From: JALEFZ01 sp039820545
Lineage (GTDB): Bacteria; Bacteroidota; Bacteroidia; J057
Length of the DNA stretch: 64,000 nucleotides
Direction of reading: 5' to 3'
Assembly: GCA_039820545.1 (NCBI GenBank)
Contig: JBCBPW010000019.1
Location: forward strand, 1-64,000
Shown: positions 28,741 to 39,004 of the stretch, one piece after another
Layout of the letters: each line of letters begins with the position of its first letter
Numbering within the stretch: position 1 is the stretch's first letter
Notes under the pieces: model-generated
What the model was told of the DNA's origin: nothing
What the model saw: only the letters and a program-made list of their open reading frames with translations
The model's database searches: none
Program-made: the position numbers and the translations under genes

Positions 28741-28773
28741 AAAAGCGGCTGTCTGATTCAGATAGCCGCTTTT
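28741..28773 (+). terminator. Rho-independent terminator
   Basis: AAAAGCGGCT and AGCCGCTTTT form a 10-bp stem with a GTCTGATTCAGAT loop, 20 bp after the stop of the small cytoplasmic protein gene. The flanking A and T tracts make it potentially bidirectional. Confidence 0.85.
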
Positions 28774-29432
28774 GCTTTATATATCTAGTCACGGTTTCTC
28801 CCAAGGAAAAGGAAAACGAGAGCTTGTGTACTGTCTGTGCGTAAATTCATCTACCTATAGGATCTGCTTCGTAGGAAAGAAAGCTTCGAGAATAATTTTG
28901 TCCATTTGTGTAAAATATTTTGCATATATCCAATATAAAACATATAATTATATGTATATTATATCATGTGTTATCAAAAGCGTAATAGTTCTACAGTAAA
29001 AGGGGGGAGCCTAGACTTTTTGATGGAGAGATAGGTCAACGTATCTATGCGGATGCGCAAAGCTTGTCCTCTAAATAAAGTAATTCACGTAAGCTATGCG
29101 TAGTGGTCACACACGCGATTGGGAAATGTTACAAAATATCTGATCACAACTGAACATACCCACTTTTTCTAGGGAAGATGAAAGAAATTAGGTAGTAGAG
29201 AATCCATAATGATCAATACATTCATTCTCACCTCGCCTCATTTCATGGAGTGTCTGCCTCAAGGGTGTTTAGGGAATTGAACCGATGTGTTTGAGCTTGG
29301 ATTCGTATGTGAATCATTTGATATACATATTTCTCCTTCTCTCAAGATCTCGCACCAGTCTTTGGGCGGCAAGTTTATGGGATAAAGAGAGGAGTCTCAG
29401 GTGTCATAAATAACCTAGATAAATAGCTCTAC
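28774..29432. other. AT-rich gene-free region
   Basis: About 660 bp without a supported gene. It includes a very AT-rich stretch with alternating TA near 28915-28975. A 75-codon frame at 28772-28999 has poor composition and begins inside the terminator. The region probably contains the promoter of the T9SS cargo gene at 29433. Confidence 0.35.
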
Positions 29433-30350
29433 ATGATGAATGTAAAAACCCTGACCCTCTGGTTAGGGGTATGGCTCAGTGTGTCCGCACTGTATAGTCA
29501 GCCCTTATCTCAGTGTCCACTCAGCTTTCACCCTGTGCTGGAAGTAAACAATCACGGCGCTCATCTACAGCGATTGGGAGAGATCTTTTTCGTTCTTGAC
29601 AAAACACGCTTCGATCTGCCGCGTGAAAATATTGTCTTTGTTCCTGGCCATTCTGTGCAATTGGTCCTTCCACTGATGGAGTTAGAACCTGGAATGCACA
29701 TCTTAGAGATTTTCCTAAGTGATCCTCAGACAAATGATCTCTTGGAAAAAGGTATCCATACGCAGTTTGCTCCTGTGCAGCAGCTTCCCACGCATGATTT
29801 ATCCGAGTCAGCAGTTATGGAGAATGACAATCCTCTGACAAAAGATCCCAGCACTTGTGCCTGCCAATCTCATCAAGCACGACACGTACCTGCAGCTACA
29901 CTTTGGCTGTATCACATCCTCGATGCGACCAATGAGCCTATACTTTTGATCAGTCGTGACAATGGACAAAAGTGGGAGCAAGCTGTCGCGACCATGGGGG
30001 AAAATGCCTGTCCAGTCTTTCTGTCAGATAAGCTCAATGTGGAGCCTGTCACCCCTTCTATGCATGCAGAGATTCCTCCTGCACCTAGTTTTGAGATGGC
30101 GTTTAGAGCCAAACCCAATCCATTCTCAGAAATCCTGTATCTACAGTTTCCTATGATACAAACAGGAGAGGCCAATGTAAATATCTACAATGCAGAAGGA
30201 CAGCAAGTCTACCAAAACCTCGTGACGATAGATCACATCGGTCCGCAGACAATAGAGTTGAGTGTGGGAGACTGGGCCGCGGGGAATTACATTGTCTTGA
30301 TTCAAACCCCTGACCAGACCTGGAAGAAAAAACTCATTCACGTTCGTTAA
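29433..30350 (+). CDS. Secreted protein with T9SS sorting domain
   Basis: The 305-residue protein has a signal peptide ending SALYSQ and a mature region with no domain I recognise, including a short Cys/His-rich stretch, STCACQSHQARH. The C-terminal 80 residues look like a type A sorting domain: FRAKPNPFSEILYLQFP, then VNIYNAEGQQVYQN, WAAGNYIVLIQTP and a basic end. It should be exported across the outer membrane. It lies only 94 bp upstream of the 2049-residue RHS protein on the same strand with no terminator between them, so the two are probably co-transcribed. Confidence 0.85.
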   Translation: MMNVKTLTLWLGVWLSVSALYSQPLSQCPLSFHPVLEVNNHGAHLQRLGEIFFVLDKTRFDLPRENIVFVPGHSVQLVLPLMELEPGMHILEIFLSDPQTNDLLEKGIHTQFAPVQQLPTHDLSESAVMENDNPLTKDPSTCACQSHQARHVPAATLWLYHILDATNEPILLISRDNGQKWEQAVATMGENACPVFLSDKLNVEPVTPSMHAEIPPAPSFEMAFRAKPNPFSEILYLQFPMIQTGEANVNIYNAEGQQVYQNLVTIDHIGPQTIELSVGDWAAGNYIVLIQTPDQTWKKKLIHVR

Positions 30351-30444
30351 GCAAGCCAACTCGAAATTCAAATAGCTGATGATATCAGAAACTATCTCTT
30401 ACACATGTTAATCTACTCATCTTTTTAATCCGAATACACACACA

Positions 30445-33400
30445 ATGAAGAAATTTATTTTGGGATGTATGTTCCTTTTGGGAGCGTCCCTCTCCTGCTA
30501 CCTGCATGGACAGGTCGCAGGTCGTACCACGGATGAATTCCGAGTCAGTGAAAATGGAGCGGCTGCTTATCAAGTACCGATCATGATTTCGCCTGGAACT
30601 CGTGGCCTAGTACCAAAATTGAGCTTTGTATATGGAAGTCAGCAAGGCGATGGGCATTTAGGAATTGGATGGGCCTTGGGTGGCATGTCTCTTATCACTC
30701 GCGCACCTGCTACAATCGCCCAAGACAATTTTGTAGATGGAGTCGACTTTGATAATGATGATCGATTTACTTTGGATGGGGAGCGCTTGATCCACGTATC
30801 GGGACCTTATGGAGCATCTCATACAGAGTATAGGACGGAGCAAGAATCCTATACAAAAATCGTCTCTTATGACTTAGCAGGTCAAGGTCCTCAGCGATTC
30901 AAGGTCTGGACGAAGGATGGAATGATCCGCGAATATGGATATACGACAGACTCTCGCGTGGAAGCTCAAGGTCGAGCAGATGCCATGTTGTGGCGACTCA
31001 ACAAAGTAACCGATCGACAAGGGAATTATTATACCATCACTTACGGCGAAATAAATGGAAACACCGAATCCTATCCTACCCGTATCGACTACACAGGCAA
31101 TGTCAGTATGGGGCTCTCTACTTACGCCTCTGTACGATTTGAGTATGAAAATAGAACCGATCAAGTAGCTCAATATGTGAGCGGAAGCAAAGTGGCGGTT
31201 TCCAAGCGTCTGAAGTCCGTCAAAGCCTACTATCAAGGACTGCTCATGCGGATTTATAACTTGTCGTACAGCTATGTAGGGACAGGAAGTCGATCCTACC
31301 TTCAATCTATCAGGGAGTGCGGGGCAAACGGGACCTGCAAAGAAGCGATACAGTTTGAATGGAGTACGCGTACAGAAGGTTTTGCAGCTCCTTCTTTTGA
31401 GCTAGCCTCTTTTGGCGCGCACGCGGGCGGATGGAATAGCAATCATCCCCGCATGCTGGCAGATGTCAATGGAGATGGCAAGGCCGATATCGTAGGTTTT
31501 GCTGGTGCAGGTGTCTACGTATCCCATTCTTATGGCACAGGCTTCAATGGCGCGACACTAGAGGTCTCAGGGACCTTTGGCTACAATGCGGGTTGGCGTG
31601 TGGACCGACATCCTCGGTTTCTCTCAGATGTCAATGGAGATGGCAAAGCCGATATCGTGGGCTGCGCCAATGATGGAGTCTACGTTTCTTATGCAACAGC
31701 TACAGGTTTTGCGCCAGCTGTTCGAGAAATAATCAGCGTTTTTGGCTACAACGCAGGGTGGCGGGTAGACCGTCATCCGCGCTTCATGGTAGATGTCAAT
31801 GGAGACAAGCGTGCAGATATGGTAGGCTGTGCCAACGATGGACTCTATGTTTCTTATGCGACAGGAAGTGGTTTTACGGCTCCTGTCAAAAAACTCAATG
31901 CCTTTGGCTACGATGGAGCTGCGGGCGGTTGGCGCGTCGATAGGCACCCCCGATTGATGGCTGATGTGAACGGAGATGGGATGGCAGACATGGTAGGCTT
32001 TGCCAATGATGGAGTTGTCGTCGCCTATTCTACTGGAAATGGATTTACGACTCCCGTCTTACAACTCGCCAATTTTGGCTATAACGCAGGTGGATGGCGC
32101 GTAGGCACACATCCTCGCATGCTAGCCGATGTGAATGGAGACGGCATGGCAGATATCGTGGGTTTTGCGAGTAATGGCGTAAAAGTTTCCTTTTCTACAG
32201 GTACAGATTTCGACAATGCGCAGCATATGATCAGCTATTTTGGCTCTCAGGCAGGAAGTTGGCATCATGCGAGCCATCCGAGATACGTCGTGGATGTCAA
32301 TGGAGATGGAAGAGCAGATGTGGTCGGCTGTGCGAATATAGGAGTACAAGTATCCTACTCTGAGGGAGATAGCTTCGCCCCCTCTGTTCATACAATCAGT
32401 TCCTTTGGCTATGGGAGTTCTGCAGGAGGATGGAGTGTCAATCATCACCCACGAACCTTGGCAGATGTGGATGGCGATGGGAATAATGATTTCATTGGTT
32501 TTTCCAATGCTGGGGTCCAAGTTTCCTTTAATAATCCCAATTCCGATACACGGAAGATCGTGCAGATCACCAATATGCGGAAGGAAATACATCTTACCTA
32601 TGACTACCTGACCAACGCATCATTGTACACAAAATATAACCTGGAAACGTACCCCAAAATGGAGTTTCAGGGAGCCATGCAAGTGATATCCCGTGTACAA
32701 ACCTCAAATGGGGTGGGAGGTCTCACGAATGTAACCTACACATATGAAGGCGCACATGTGGATCTGGAAGGAAGGGGTTTTCGAGGATTTAAGAAAATTA
32801 CTGCTGCCAATTACACGACAGGCTTAAAGGAAATTACAGAATTTGAGCGCGACCACCGCTGTGTAAATTCAAAGATTAAAAAGTCAGAACAGCGTCTCAT
32901 TTCCAATAACGTAATGGTTTCACAAGTAGTCAATACCATTACTTATCAGACGACTTTTGGAGGACATGTAAACAGGTCTTGGGTCAGTCATAGTGCCCGA
33001 AGATCTTATAAACTGACAGGAGGTTTGGTCACGACAACCTTGACTGATTTTACCTTTGACAACTATGGAAACCTCACGCAAGAAACCATTACCTATCAAG
33101 GAGGACATACCAAGACAGTAGATAGATATTACTATAACAATCCTACAACCTGGATTTTGGGCCAACTCACGAGCGAGCGTACGATACGTACACGAAGTGG
33201 ACAACCCACCCTGGCTCGCCAGATAGATTATAGCTACAACGCCGCACGTACGCTGATGATTCGCGAAACCATCGAACCACTCATCGCCTCACTTCGTGTC
33301 ACCAAAGATTACCTACACGATGGATACGGAAATATCATACGTAGCACCATTGAGGGAGACAATGGAAGTGGGCTAGAAACCCGCGTTAAGCAATTTGTAT

Positions 33401-36400
33401 ATGATGCTAAGGGACGTTTCCAGACACGTAAGATCAATGAGTTGGGTCATACCCGTGACGATGCCTACGACGAGCGCTTTGGAAATGTCATCTTGTCTAC
33501 AGGCCCCAATGGGATTCAAACGACTTATACATACGATGCTTTTGGACGGAAATTGACCCAGTCTACACCAGGGGGAGGAGATAAGAGCTACGCATATGTC
33601 TATCTCGGTAGTGGTAATGAGATCTATTATATAGAAGAAACTACAGAAGGCAGACCTTCCATGCGGACCTACTATGATGTATCAGGTAGGGAGACACGGA
33701 ATATGAAACAAGGGTTTAATGGGACATGGATCTATCAGACATACATATATGATAGTCAAGGTAGGCTATGGAAGATGTCCGAGCCCTTTTACACAAGTTC
33801 ATCCATCCTTTACACAGTCTATGAATACGACGCGCTGCATCGGATGACTCGTGAAACGGCACCAGGGAATCGCGTGCGCACCATGTCTTACGATGGCCTT
33901 ACCCAAACTACGACCAATCCCAATGGACAGCAGCTTATTGAAACAAGAGATGCTTTTGGGAATTTGGTTTTAACACTCAACCATCTGGGGAATTATACCT
34001 ACCAGTTTTATGATTCCTTTGATAATCTCATAGAAATCCGAGATGGGAAGGGTACGCAAACCCACATACAATACGATCTATTAGGGAGAAAAACGCAGAT
34101 TCAAGATCCGAATGCAGGTACGATTAACTACACTTACAATGCATTCAATGAGATGTTGACAGAGATCAATGCGCGTAATCAGACCACAACTTTTAGTTAT
34201 GACAAACTGGGGCGTATGACGCAGCGTGTCGAACCTGAAGGTACCACTACTTGGATCTATGATATCGGCAACAAAGCCAAGAGTCGCTTATATCAAGTCA
34301 CAGGCCCGAGTGGGTATCAGGAAACCTACTCCTATGACAACTACAGTCGTCTGTACAAGACGCGATATTCAGGACCTGGAGGGACATTTAATATTCAAAC
34401 TAGCTATGACAATTATGGGCGTCCTCTAAAGGTTACCTATCCCACCAACTTCCAAACTCAGAATCATTACGATGTGGCGGGCTATCTCTACGAAGTGCGG
34501 AATGCCAATAACAATGCGAAATTCTGGACATTAGAAGCCATGACGGCAAGGGATCAGTGGACGCGTACCCGCGCGGGAAATAATAAAGTCACAAATTATT
34601 CTTATGACAATGATCGAGGGGTAGTCACACGCATCTATACGCAAGGTGTTCAAGATCTGCACTTCACCTTCGATAAGGTAGGCAACTTGACCCAACGACG
34701 AGATGCTGCACGTAATCTGACAGAAGATTTCCTCTACGATGGGCTCAATCGCCTGATCAGTACCCATGCAGGGGTAGCAGGTTCGACTACGATCACATAT
34801 GATGAAGCTGGCAATATTACCTATCGCTCAGATGCAGGTTGCTATGAATATGGAGGCACAGGTCCACAGGCAGTGACAAGACTCAAAGACAATGCAGGAG
34901 GGACGCTCAAGACCTTCAGCTACGATGCTTCGGGTAATATGACCCAAAACGATAACGCGAAAATCAAATATACCTCCTACAATAAGCCCTACGAATTTCA
35001 AGAAGGAAGAGAAAGGATCGAAATTGACTATGGTCCTGGCCGTTCGCGTCAGACGCAGCGCGTGTACAAGAGCAATTCCTTACAGAAGACCATTCGGTAT
35101 GTAGGATCTATCTACGAGCAACATAAGATAGGCGGGACTACACGCAAGATCCACTACATCATGGCAGGCAATAAGGCAGTTGCCATCCATACCAAGACGG
35201 AGCAGGCCCCTCATGATGACCAACCTATCAAGGTCGCGGTAGGAGGACAGGTCGGTGCGATTTCTATACCTGGTGAGGTCCAGCCTATTGTTCTCACACA
35301 AACGCTCTATCTACATAGAGACCATATCGGCTCTGTCCAGACCATCACCAACGGAGCAGGCAGTGTGACGGAGGTCCTTTCGTATGACGCATGGGGACAG
35401 AGAAGAAATCCCTATACATGGCAGGCCAAGTCGAGCGTGGGGGCGAGCTTTGCTCGTGGATTTACAGGGCATGAGCATCTGGATCTGGAAAGGTTCATTC
35501 ACATGGGGGCCAGGGTATACGATGCGAGTATTGGCCGATTCTTGAGTGCGGATCCTTTTGTATCCTTTGAAGGCACAGGTCAAAGCCTCAACCGCTACAG
35601 CTATGTGATGAACAATCCCCTCTCACTGGTAGATCCTAGTGGGTTTTTCTTCAAAAAGCTGTTTAAATCACTCAAACGGATTGTAAAATCGATTCTTCAG
35701 AACCCTATTGCGTTTATCGTAGGGGTAGTGGCTGCGGTCCTGACCTTTGGAGTAGTCAATCCGCTGTTGACGGGTGCGCTAGGGGGGAGTTTTTGGGGAG
35801 GCTTAGGTGCCGCAGTCCTTTCGGGAGCAGCCGCAGGAGCAGCAGGATCCTTTGGGGCTACGCTAGTAGCGACGGGAGACCTTGGCATGGCTGCCAAAGC
35901 AGGACTGATGGGAGGACTGACAGGGGCCTTATCGGGTGGACTCATGTATGGGATAGATCAGATCCTTCCTACCTGGATGCAGACGAGTTCCATTGCACGG
36001 CCCAATAATCCTTTGAGCACCAGCCAGCGTATCGCCATCCAGATGGGACGATCCCTCACTACAAGTGCCGTCAATGGCCTCTCCAATAAGCTGAGAGGTG
36101 GAGAATTTTCAGATGGCTTTTCGGTTTCTCTATTTGGAGATATGATCCGCTGGGGACGTGATGCCTTTGTGGAGTGGCGCGCCATCAAGCAATTCCGTGA
36201 GACAGGCTGGCCAGGGAATCAGGCGGATCAGGCACAGTTTCTTGAGGATGCAGGGGCTACATTGAGACCATCCGAAGGATGGGAGTCCGACTACAAAACC
36301 CACAATGGACAACATGTGTCTGTCATCAATCCTCGGAACCCTAATGTCGGCATTCCCAAAAATGGAAAGTTCTGGAATTCATATTTAACAGGAGAAAATA

Positions 36401-36594
36401 GTGCATTTATGAAGACTGTCTCCAAGATTCCAGGCATGAACTCTATGTCCATTGCCCACGATTACTTCGCTGATTGGGCTGGTGCTTTAGAAATGGATTG
36501 GCTGACGAGTCAGTCGACCATTCCTATATTCATGGGCATTGAATATTCGGCTTTATTGAGCGAGCCACATTTGTACTACATTCGATCCAATTGA
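30445..36594 (+). CDS. Secreted SpvB / FG-GAP / RHS-repeat giant protein
   Basis: The 2049-residue protein starts with a signal peptide (MKKFILGCMFLLGASLSCYLHG). An SpvB-like domain follows (about residues 28-310, with ISPGTRGLVPKLSFVYGS). Seven tandem FG-GAP/VCBS units of about 56 residues lie between about 320 and 700, each with a DVNGDG-type calcium loop. A long TcB/RHS YD-repeat region (about 950-1690) forms the shell, and the RHS core ends at PLSLVDPSG (1725-1733) after GRFLSADPF. Residues 1734-2049 are the variable C-terminal region: Gly/Ala-rich hydrophobic segments, then a soluble domain with HDYFADW (His2005, Asp2006). In polymorphic toxins this is the toxin position. No immunity gene follows, since purB lies opposite 62 bp later. 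No sorting tail is visible. Confidence 0.92.
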   Translation: MKKFILGCMFLLGASLSCYLHGQVAGRTTDEFRVSENGAAAYQVPIMISPGTRGLVPKLSFVYGSQQGDGHLGIGWALGGMSLITRAPATIAQDNFVDGVDFDNDDRFTLDGERLIHVSGPYGASHTEYRTEQESYTKIVSYDLAGQGPQRFKVWTKDGMIREYGYTTDSRVEAQGRADAMLWRLNKVTDRQGNYYTITYGEINGNTESYPTRIDYTGNVSMGLSTYASVRFEYENRTDQVAQYVSGSKVAVSKRLKSVKAYYQGLLMRIYNLSYSYVGTGSRSYLQSIRECGANGTCKEAIQFEWSTRTEGFAAPSFELASFGAHAGGWNSNHPRMLADVNGDGKADIVGFAGAGVYVSHSYGTGFNGATLEVSGTFGYNAGWRVDRHPRFLSDVNGDGKADIVGCANDGVYVSYATATGFAPAVREIISVFGYNAGWRVDRHPRFMVDVNGDKRADMVGCANDGLYVSYATGSGFTAPVKKLNAFGYDGAAGGWRVDRHPRLMADVNGDGMADMVGFANDGVVVAYSTGNGFTTPVLQLANFGYNAGGWRVGTHPRMLADVNGDGMADIVGFASNGVKVSFSTGTDFDNAQHMISYFGSQAGSWHHASHPRYVVDVNGDGRADVVGCANIGVQVSYSEGDSFAPSVHTISSFGYGSSAGGWSVNHHPRTLADVDGDGNNDFIGFSNAGVQVSFNNPNSDTRKIVQITNMRKEIHLTYDYLTNASLYTKYNLETYPKMEFQGAMQVISRVQTSNGVGGLTNVTYTYEGAHVDLEGRGFRGFKKITAANYTTGLKEITEFERDHRCVNSKIKKSEQRLISNNVMVSQVVNTITYQTTFGGHVNRSWVSHSARRSYKLTGGLVTTTLTDFTFDNYGNLTQETITYQGGHTKTVDRYYYNNPTTWILGQLTSERTIRTRSGQPTLARQIDYSYNAARTLMIRETIEPLIASLRVTKDYLHDGYGNIIRSTIEGDNGSGLETRVKQFVYDAKGRFQTRKINELGHTRDDAYDERFGNVILSTGPNGIQTTYTYDAFGRKLTQSTPGGGDKSYAYVYLGSGNEIYYIEETTEGRPSMRTYYDVSGRETRNMKQGFNGTWIYQTYIYDSQGRLWKMSEPFYTSSSILYTVYEYDALHRMTRETAPGNRVRTMSYDGLTQTTTNPNGQQLIETRDAFGNLVLTLNHLGNYTYQFYDSFDNLIEIRDGKGTQTHIQYDLLGRKTQIQDPNAGTINYTYNAFNEMLTEINARNQTTTFSYDKLGRMTQRVEPEGTTTWIYDIGNKAKSRLYQVTGPSGYQETYSYDNYSRLYKTRYSGPGGTFNIQTSYDNYGRPLKVTYPTNFQTQNHYDVAGYLYEVRNANNNAKFWTLEAMTARDQWTRTRAGNNKVTNYSYDNDRGVVTRIYTQGVQDLHFTFDKVGNLTQRRDAARNLTEDFLYDGLNRLISTHAGVAGSTTITYDEAGNITYRSDAGCYEYGGTGPQAVTRLKDNAGGTLKTFSYDASGNMTQNDNAKIKYTSYNKPYEFQEGRERIEIDYGPGRSRQTQRVYKSNSLQKTIRYVGSIYEQHKIGGTTRKIHYIMAGNKAVAIHTKTEQAPHDDQPIKVAVGGQVGAISIPGEVQPIVLTQTLYLHRDHIGSVQTITNGAGSVTEVLSYDAWGQRRNPYTWQAKSSVGASFARGFTGHEHLDLERFIHMGARVYDASIGRFLSADPFVSFEGTGQSLNRYSYVMNNPLSLVDPSGFFFKKLFKSLKRIVKSILQNPIAFIVGVVAAVLTFGVVNPLLTGALGGSFWGGLGAAVLSGAAAGAAGSFGATLVATGDLGMAAKAGLMGGLTGALSGGLMYGIDQILPTWMQTSSIARPNNPLSTSQRIAIQMGRSLTTSAVNGLSNKLRGGEFSDGFSVSLFGDMIRWGRDAFVEWRAIKQFRETGWPGNQADQAQFLEDAGATLRPSEGWESDYKTHNGQHVSVINPRNPNVGIPKNGKFWNSYLTGENSAFMKTVSKIPGMNSMSIAHDYFADWAGALEMDWLTSQSTIPIFMGIEYSALLSEPHLYYIRSN

Positions 36595-36608
36595 TTGAAA
36601 TAGAATAT

Positions 36609-36645
36609 CCCGTAGAGGCATGACATCCATCGTGCCTCTACGGGG
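36609..36645. terminator. Hairpin between convergent RHS and purB genes
   Basis: CCCGTAGAGGCA (36609-36620) and TGCCTCTACGGG (36633-36644) form a perfect 12-bp stem in the 62-bp gap between convergent genes. It lacks a long T tract on either side, so termination strength is uncertain. Confidence 0.6.
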
Positions 36646-36656
36646 ATTCCTTACGC

Positions 36657-38030
36657 CTACCACTTATGGGCATTGCCCACGTATGTCTCTACTGATAGCT
36701 GACGGATTTCTGCTTTGACAGCTTCAGATACATCCAGTGTCTCCACAAATATTCCTAATACTTCAGCGGAAATCTGTGCATTCGTACGTGTCAGATCACG
36801 CAAGGCTTCATAAGGATTGGGATAGTTTTCTCTTCTCAAAATGGTCTGAATGGCCTCTGCCAGCACTGCTTGATTGGCATTCAAATCAGCTTGTATTTTC
36901 ACTTCATTTACTTTGAGCTTGCGTAATCCTTTGAGTGCAGACTGCTGGGCAAGGAAAGCGTATCCTACGGCGACCCCTACATTTCGTAAAATAGTGGAAT
37001 CAGTGAGGTCCCTTTGTAGACGTGAGACGGGCAATTTTCGACTGAAAAATTCCAAAATAGCGGTAGACATCCCACAGTTTCCTTCTGCATTTTCAAAGTC
37101 GATGGGATTGACTTTGTGTGGCATGGCAGATGATCCTACCTCTCCTGCTTTGATCTCCTGTTGGAAGTAATCCATGCTGATGTAGATCCAGATATCTTGG
37201 CACAAATCCATCAAGATGGTGTTGATGCGCTTTAGATAATCAAAGACTTCTGCCAGTCCGTCGTAAGGATCGATCTGAGTGGTAGGGTAAGATCTAGAGA
37301 GTTTGAGTACATTTTTTACAAAACCATCAGCAAATCCCTTCCAATCTACATGGGGAAATGCGACAAAATGTGCATTCATATTACCTGTAGCTCCTCCAAA
37401 TTTTCCTTTGATGGATAAGTCTTTCAAGCCGTTGTATTGGGCTTGTAGGCGCATATGAAATACAGCCATTTCTTTGCCCAATCCTGTAGGGGAAGCGGGT
37501 TGGCCATGTGTGCGTGCGAGTAAGGGAATTTTTCGGTATTGCTCGGACATTTCCTCCAATTGCTTCATGACCTTCTCCAGTTGCGGGAGATATACCATGT
37601 GTAAGGCATCTCGCAGCATCATGGGAGTCGCAGTATTATTCACATCTTGAGAAGTCAAGCCAAAGTGTATGAACTCACTCCGACTTTTGACTTCCTCTGA
37701 GAAATTCCCCTCTGAAAGTGCCTTTTTGATGAAGTATTCTACTGCCTTCACGTCATGATTCGTCTGTCTTTCAAAGGCTTTGACACTTTCTGCATCAGCG
37801 AGACTAAACTGTTGGTAGATCTCGTGCAATCCTTTTTCATCTTCTGGCCTGATAGGAGGAAGTTGAGGAAGATCCAGCGTATGGAGTTGAATGAAATATA
37901 GGATTTCGACCTGTGTACGGTATTTGATCAGCGCAAATTCGGAGAAATAGCGATCGAGCGATTCAATTTTTTTTCTGTATCGGCCATCCAAAGGGCCAAC
38001 CGCTGTCAAGGAATTGAGTTCCATGTCCAA
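36657..38030 (-). CDS. purB: Adenylosuccinate lyase
   Basis: PurB cleaves SAICAR to AICAR and adenylosuccinate to AMP, both releasing fumarate, in purine synthesis. The 457-residue protein carries the fumarase/aspartase signature GSSAMPHKVNPIDFEN near residues 297-312, with the flexible-loop catalytic Ser. It also has LTSQDVNNTATPM and RTHGQPASPTGLGKEM with the catalytic His. The length fits the bacterial form with N-terminal TAVGPLDGRY. The enzyme is cytosolic. The gene has its own unit between the RHS gene and a lipoprotein gene. Confidence 0.96.
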   Translation of the reverse strand: MDMELNSLTAVGPLDGRYRKKIESLDRYFSEFALIKYRTQVEILYFIQLHTLDLPQLPPIRPEDEKGLHEIYQQFSLADAESVKAFERQTNHDVKAVEYFIKKALSEGNFSEEVKSRSEFIHFGLTSQDVNNTATPMMLRDALHMVYLPQLEKVMKQLEEMSEQYRKIPLLARTHGQPASPTGLGKEMAVFHMRLQAQYNGLKDLSIKGKFGGATGNMNAHFVAFPHVDWKGFADGFVKNVLKLSRSYPTTQIDPYDGLAEVFDYLKRINTILMDLCQDIWIYISMDYFQQEIKAGEVGSSAMPHKVNPIDFENAEGNCGMSTAILEFFSRKLPVSRLQRDLTDSTILRNVGVAVGYAFLAQQSALKGLRKLKVNEVKIQADLNANQAVLAEAIQTILRRENYPNPYEALRDLTRTNAQISAEVLGIFVETLDVSEAVKAEIRQLSVETYVGNAHKW

Positions 38031-38114
38031 TGATTAATGGGGGTAAAATGTTGAAATCGGCTGTAGCGCAAAATGTTGCCTACATTCGGGAGATTCCAGG
38101 ATGGAAAAGTGAAG

Positions 38115-38690
38115 TTAACGCAAACCTGCGGTTTCTTCTGTAGGGGAGGTCAAAAATTTGAAGGAGTAAACGATAGAATCTAGGACTGCGACACGATCGC
38201 AGTGTGGACCATAGGGCATCCACATGACGAGTTGGAAAAAATATTCTGGGCTTTCGTAGACGGCGATACGATAAAACAGAGGATCCCAATTCCAGGCTTG
38301 ACTATTAGCGTAATAATCTCCAATTCGGACGCTCAAACCTTGCGCATTTGTGAAATACTGAAGAGATTCACGGAAGAGGGTATCGACGGGATTGGAGACA
38401 GTGTTTTCGACAAAGGCATAATAACCCTTGAGCTTCAGTCGTTTTCTCTTTATATCTCCTAGGTTTTCTTTGGCGTCTTCTATACCCAGGATATAAAAAC
38501 CTTCATCGGAGTTGTAGTACTGTAAACTCGCGTAGTCGTGCATGTCATAGCCAGGCTGTAGATTATCTGGTATATGGATCACATAGAGATTGTCTATGGG
38601 CACCTGAACTAGCTCAGTAGGTGGAAGGTCGGTCGCACAGGAAAAACTTCCTATTAAGACAATAACCCACATGTACCTGTAAGAATTCAC
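38115..38690 (-). CDS. Lipoprotein of unknown function
   Basis: The 191-residue product starts with a short lipoprotein signal (MWVIVLIGSFSC), with Cys18 the likely lipidated residue, so it should sit in the envelope. The mature part is rich in Tyr and Asp with alternating strand pattern. I recognise no family. It is located 84 bp upstream of purB on the same strand; functional linkage is not implied. The stop codon overlaps nothing. Confidence 0.7.
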   Translation of the reverse strand: MNSYRYMWVIVLIGSFSCATDLPPTELVQVPIDNLYVIHIPDNLQPGYDMHDYASLQYYNSDEGFYILGIEDAKENLGDIKRKRLKLKGYYAFVENTVSNPVDTLFRESLQYFTNAQGLSVRIGDYYANSQAWNWDPLFYRIAVYESPEYFFQLVMWMPYGPHCDRVAVLDSIVYSFKFLTSPTEETAGLR

Positions 38691-39004
38691 AGAACAAATT
38701 TACTTCTATTTCTCTAAATTTATGGATCTCTTGGAACATATTTTTACTTTTCTTCACATTATTTTGCGATGAGAAAGACATAAGGTTTGAGTAAAAACCT
38801 TCAAATCAGCCGTTTATATAAGCCATTCACAACGATATGATGTAAGATTCGTATCTATGTTGATAGAAACTATCCAAGACAGAACGTACATTTGCTATAT
38901 CACTTGGTGGCAAAATATCACAGGGAATGAAATTTTCTTTCGACTTCAAAAACTGTATATTTAACTGCCGCGGATAGGTAGATTTTTTCTAGAAAAAATA
39001 TCGC
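38691..39004. other. Divergent intergenic region
   Basis: This 314 bp gap separates the lipoprotein gene from the coiled-coil gene at 39005. A -7-like TATATTTA at 38956-38963 points to the coiled-coil gene and lies about 40 bp before its ATG; a clear -33 TTTG is missing. Nothing else is recognisable. Confidence 0.35.

Noticed and set aside
28772..28999. 75-codon plus-strand frame after a terminator
   Set aside because: Begins in the terminator, is Cys/Tyr/Ile-rich and has no protein-like pattern; treated as intergenic.
31430..32530. Tandem DNA repeats as a CRISPR or satellite array
   Set aside because: Repeats are in frame and encode FG-GAP calcium-binding units.
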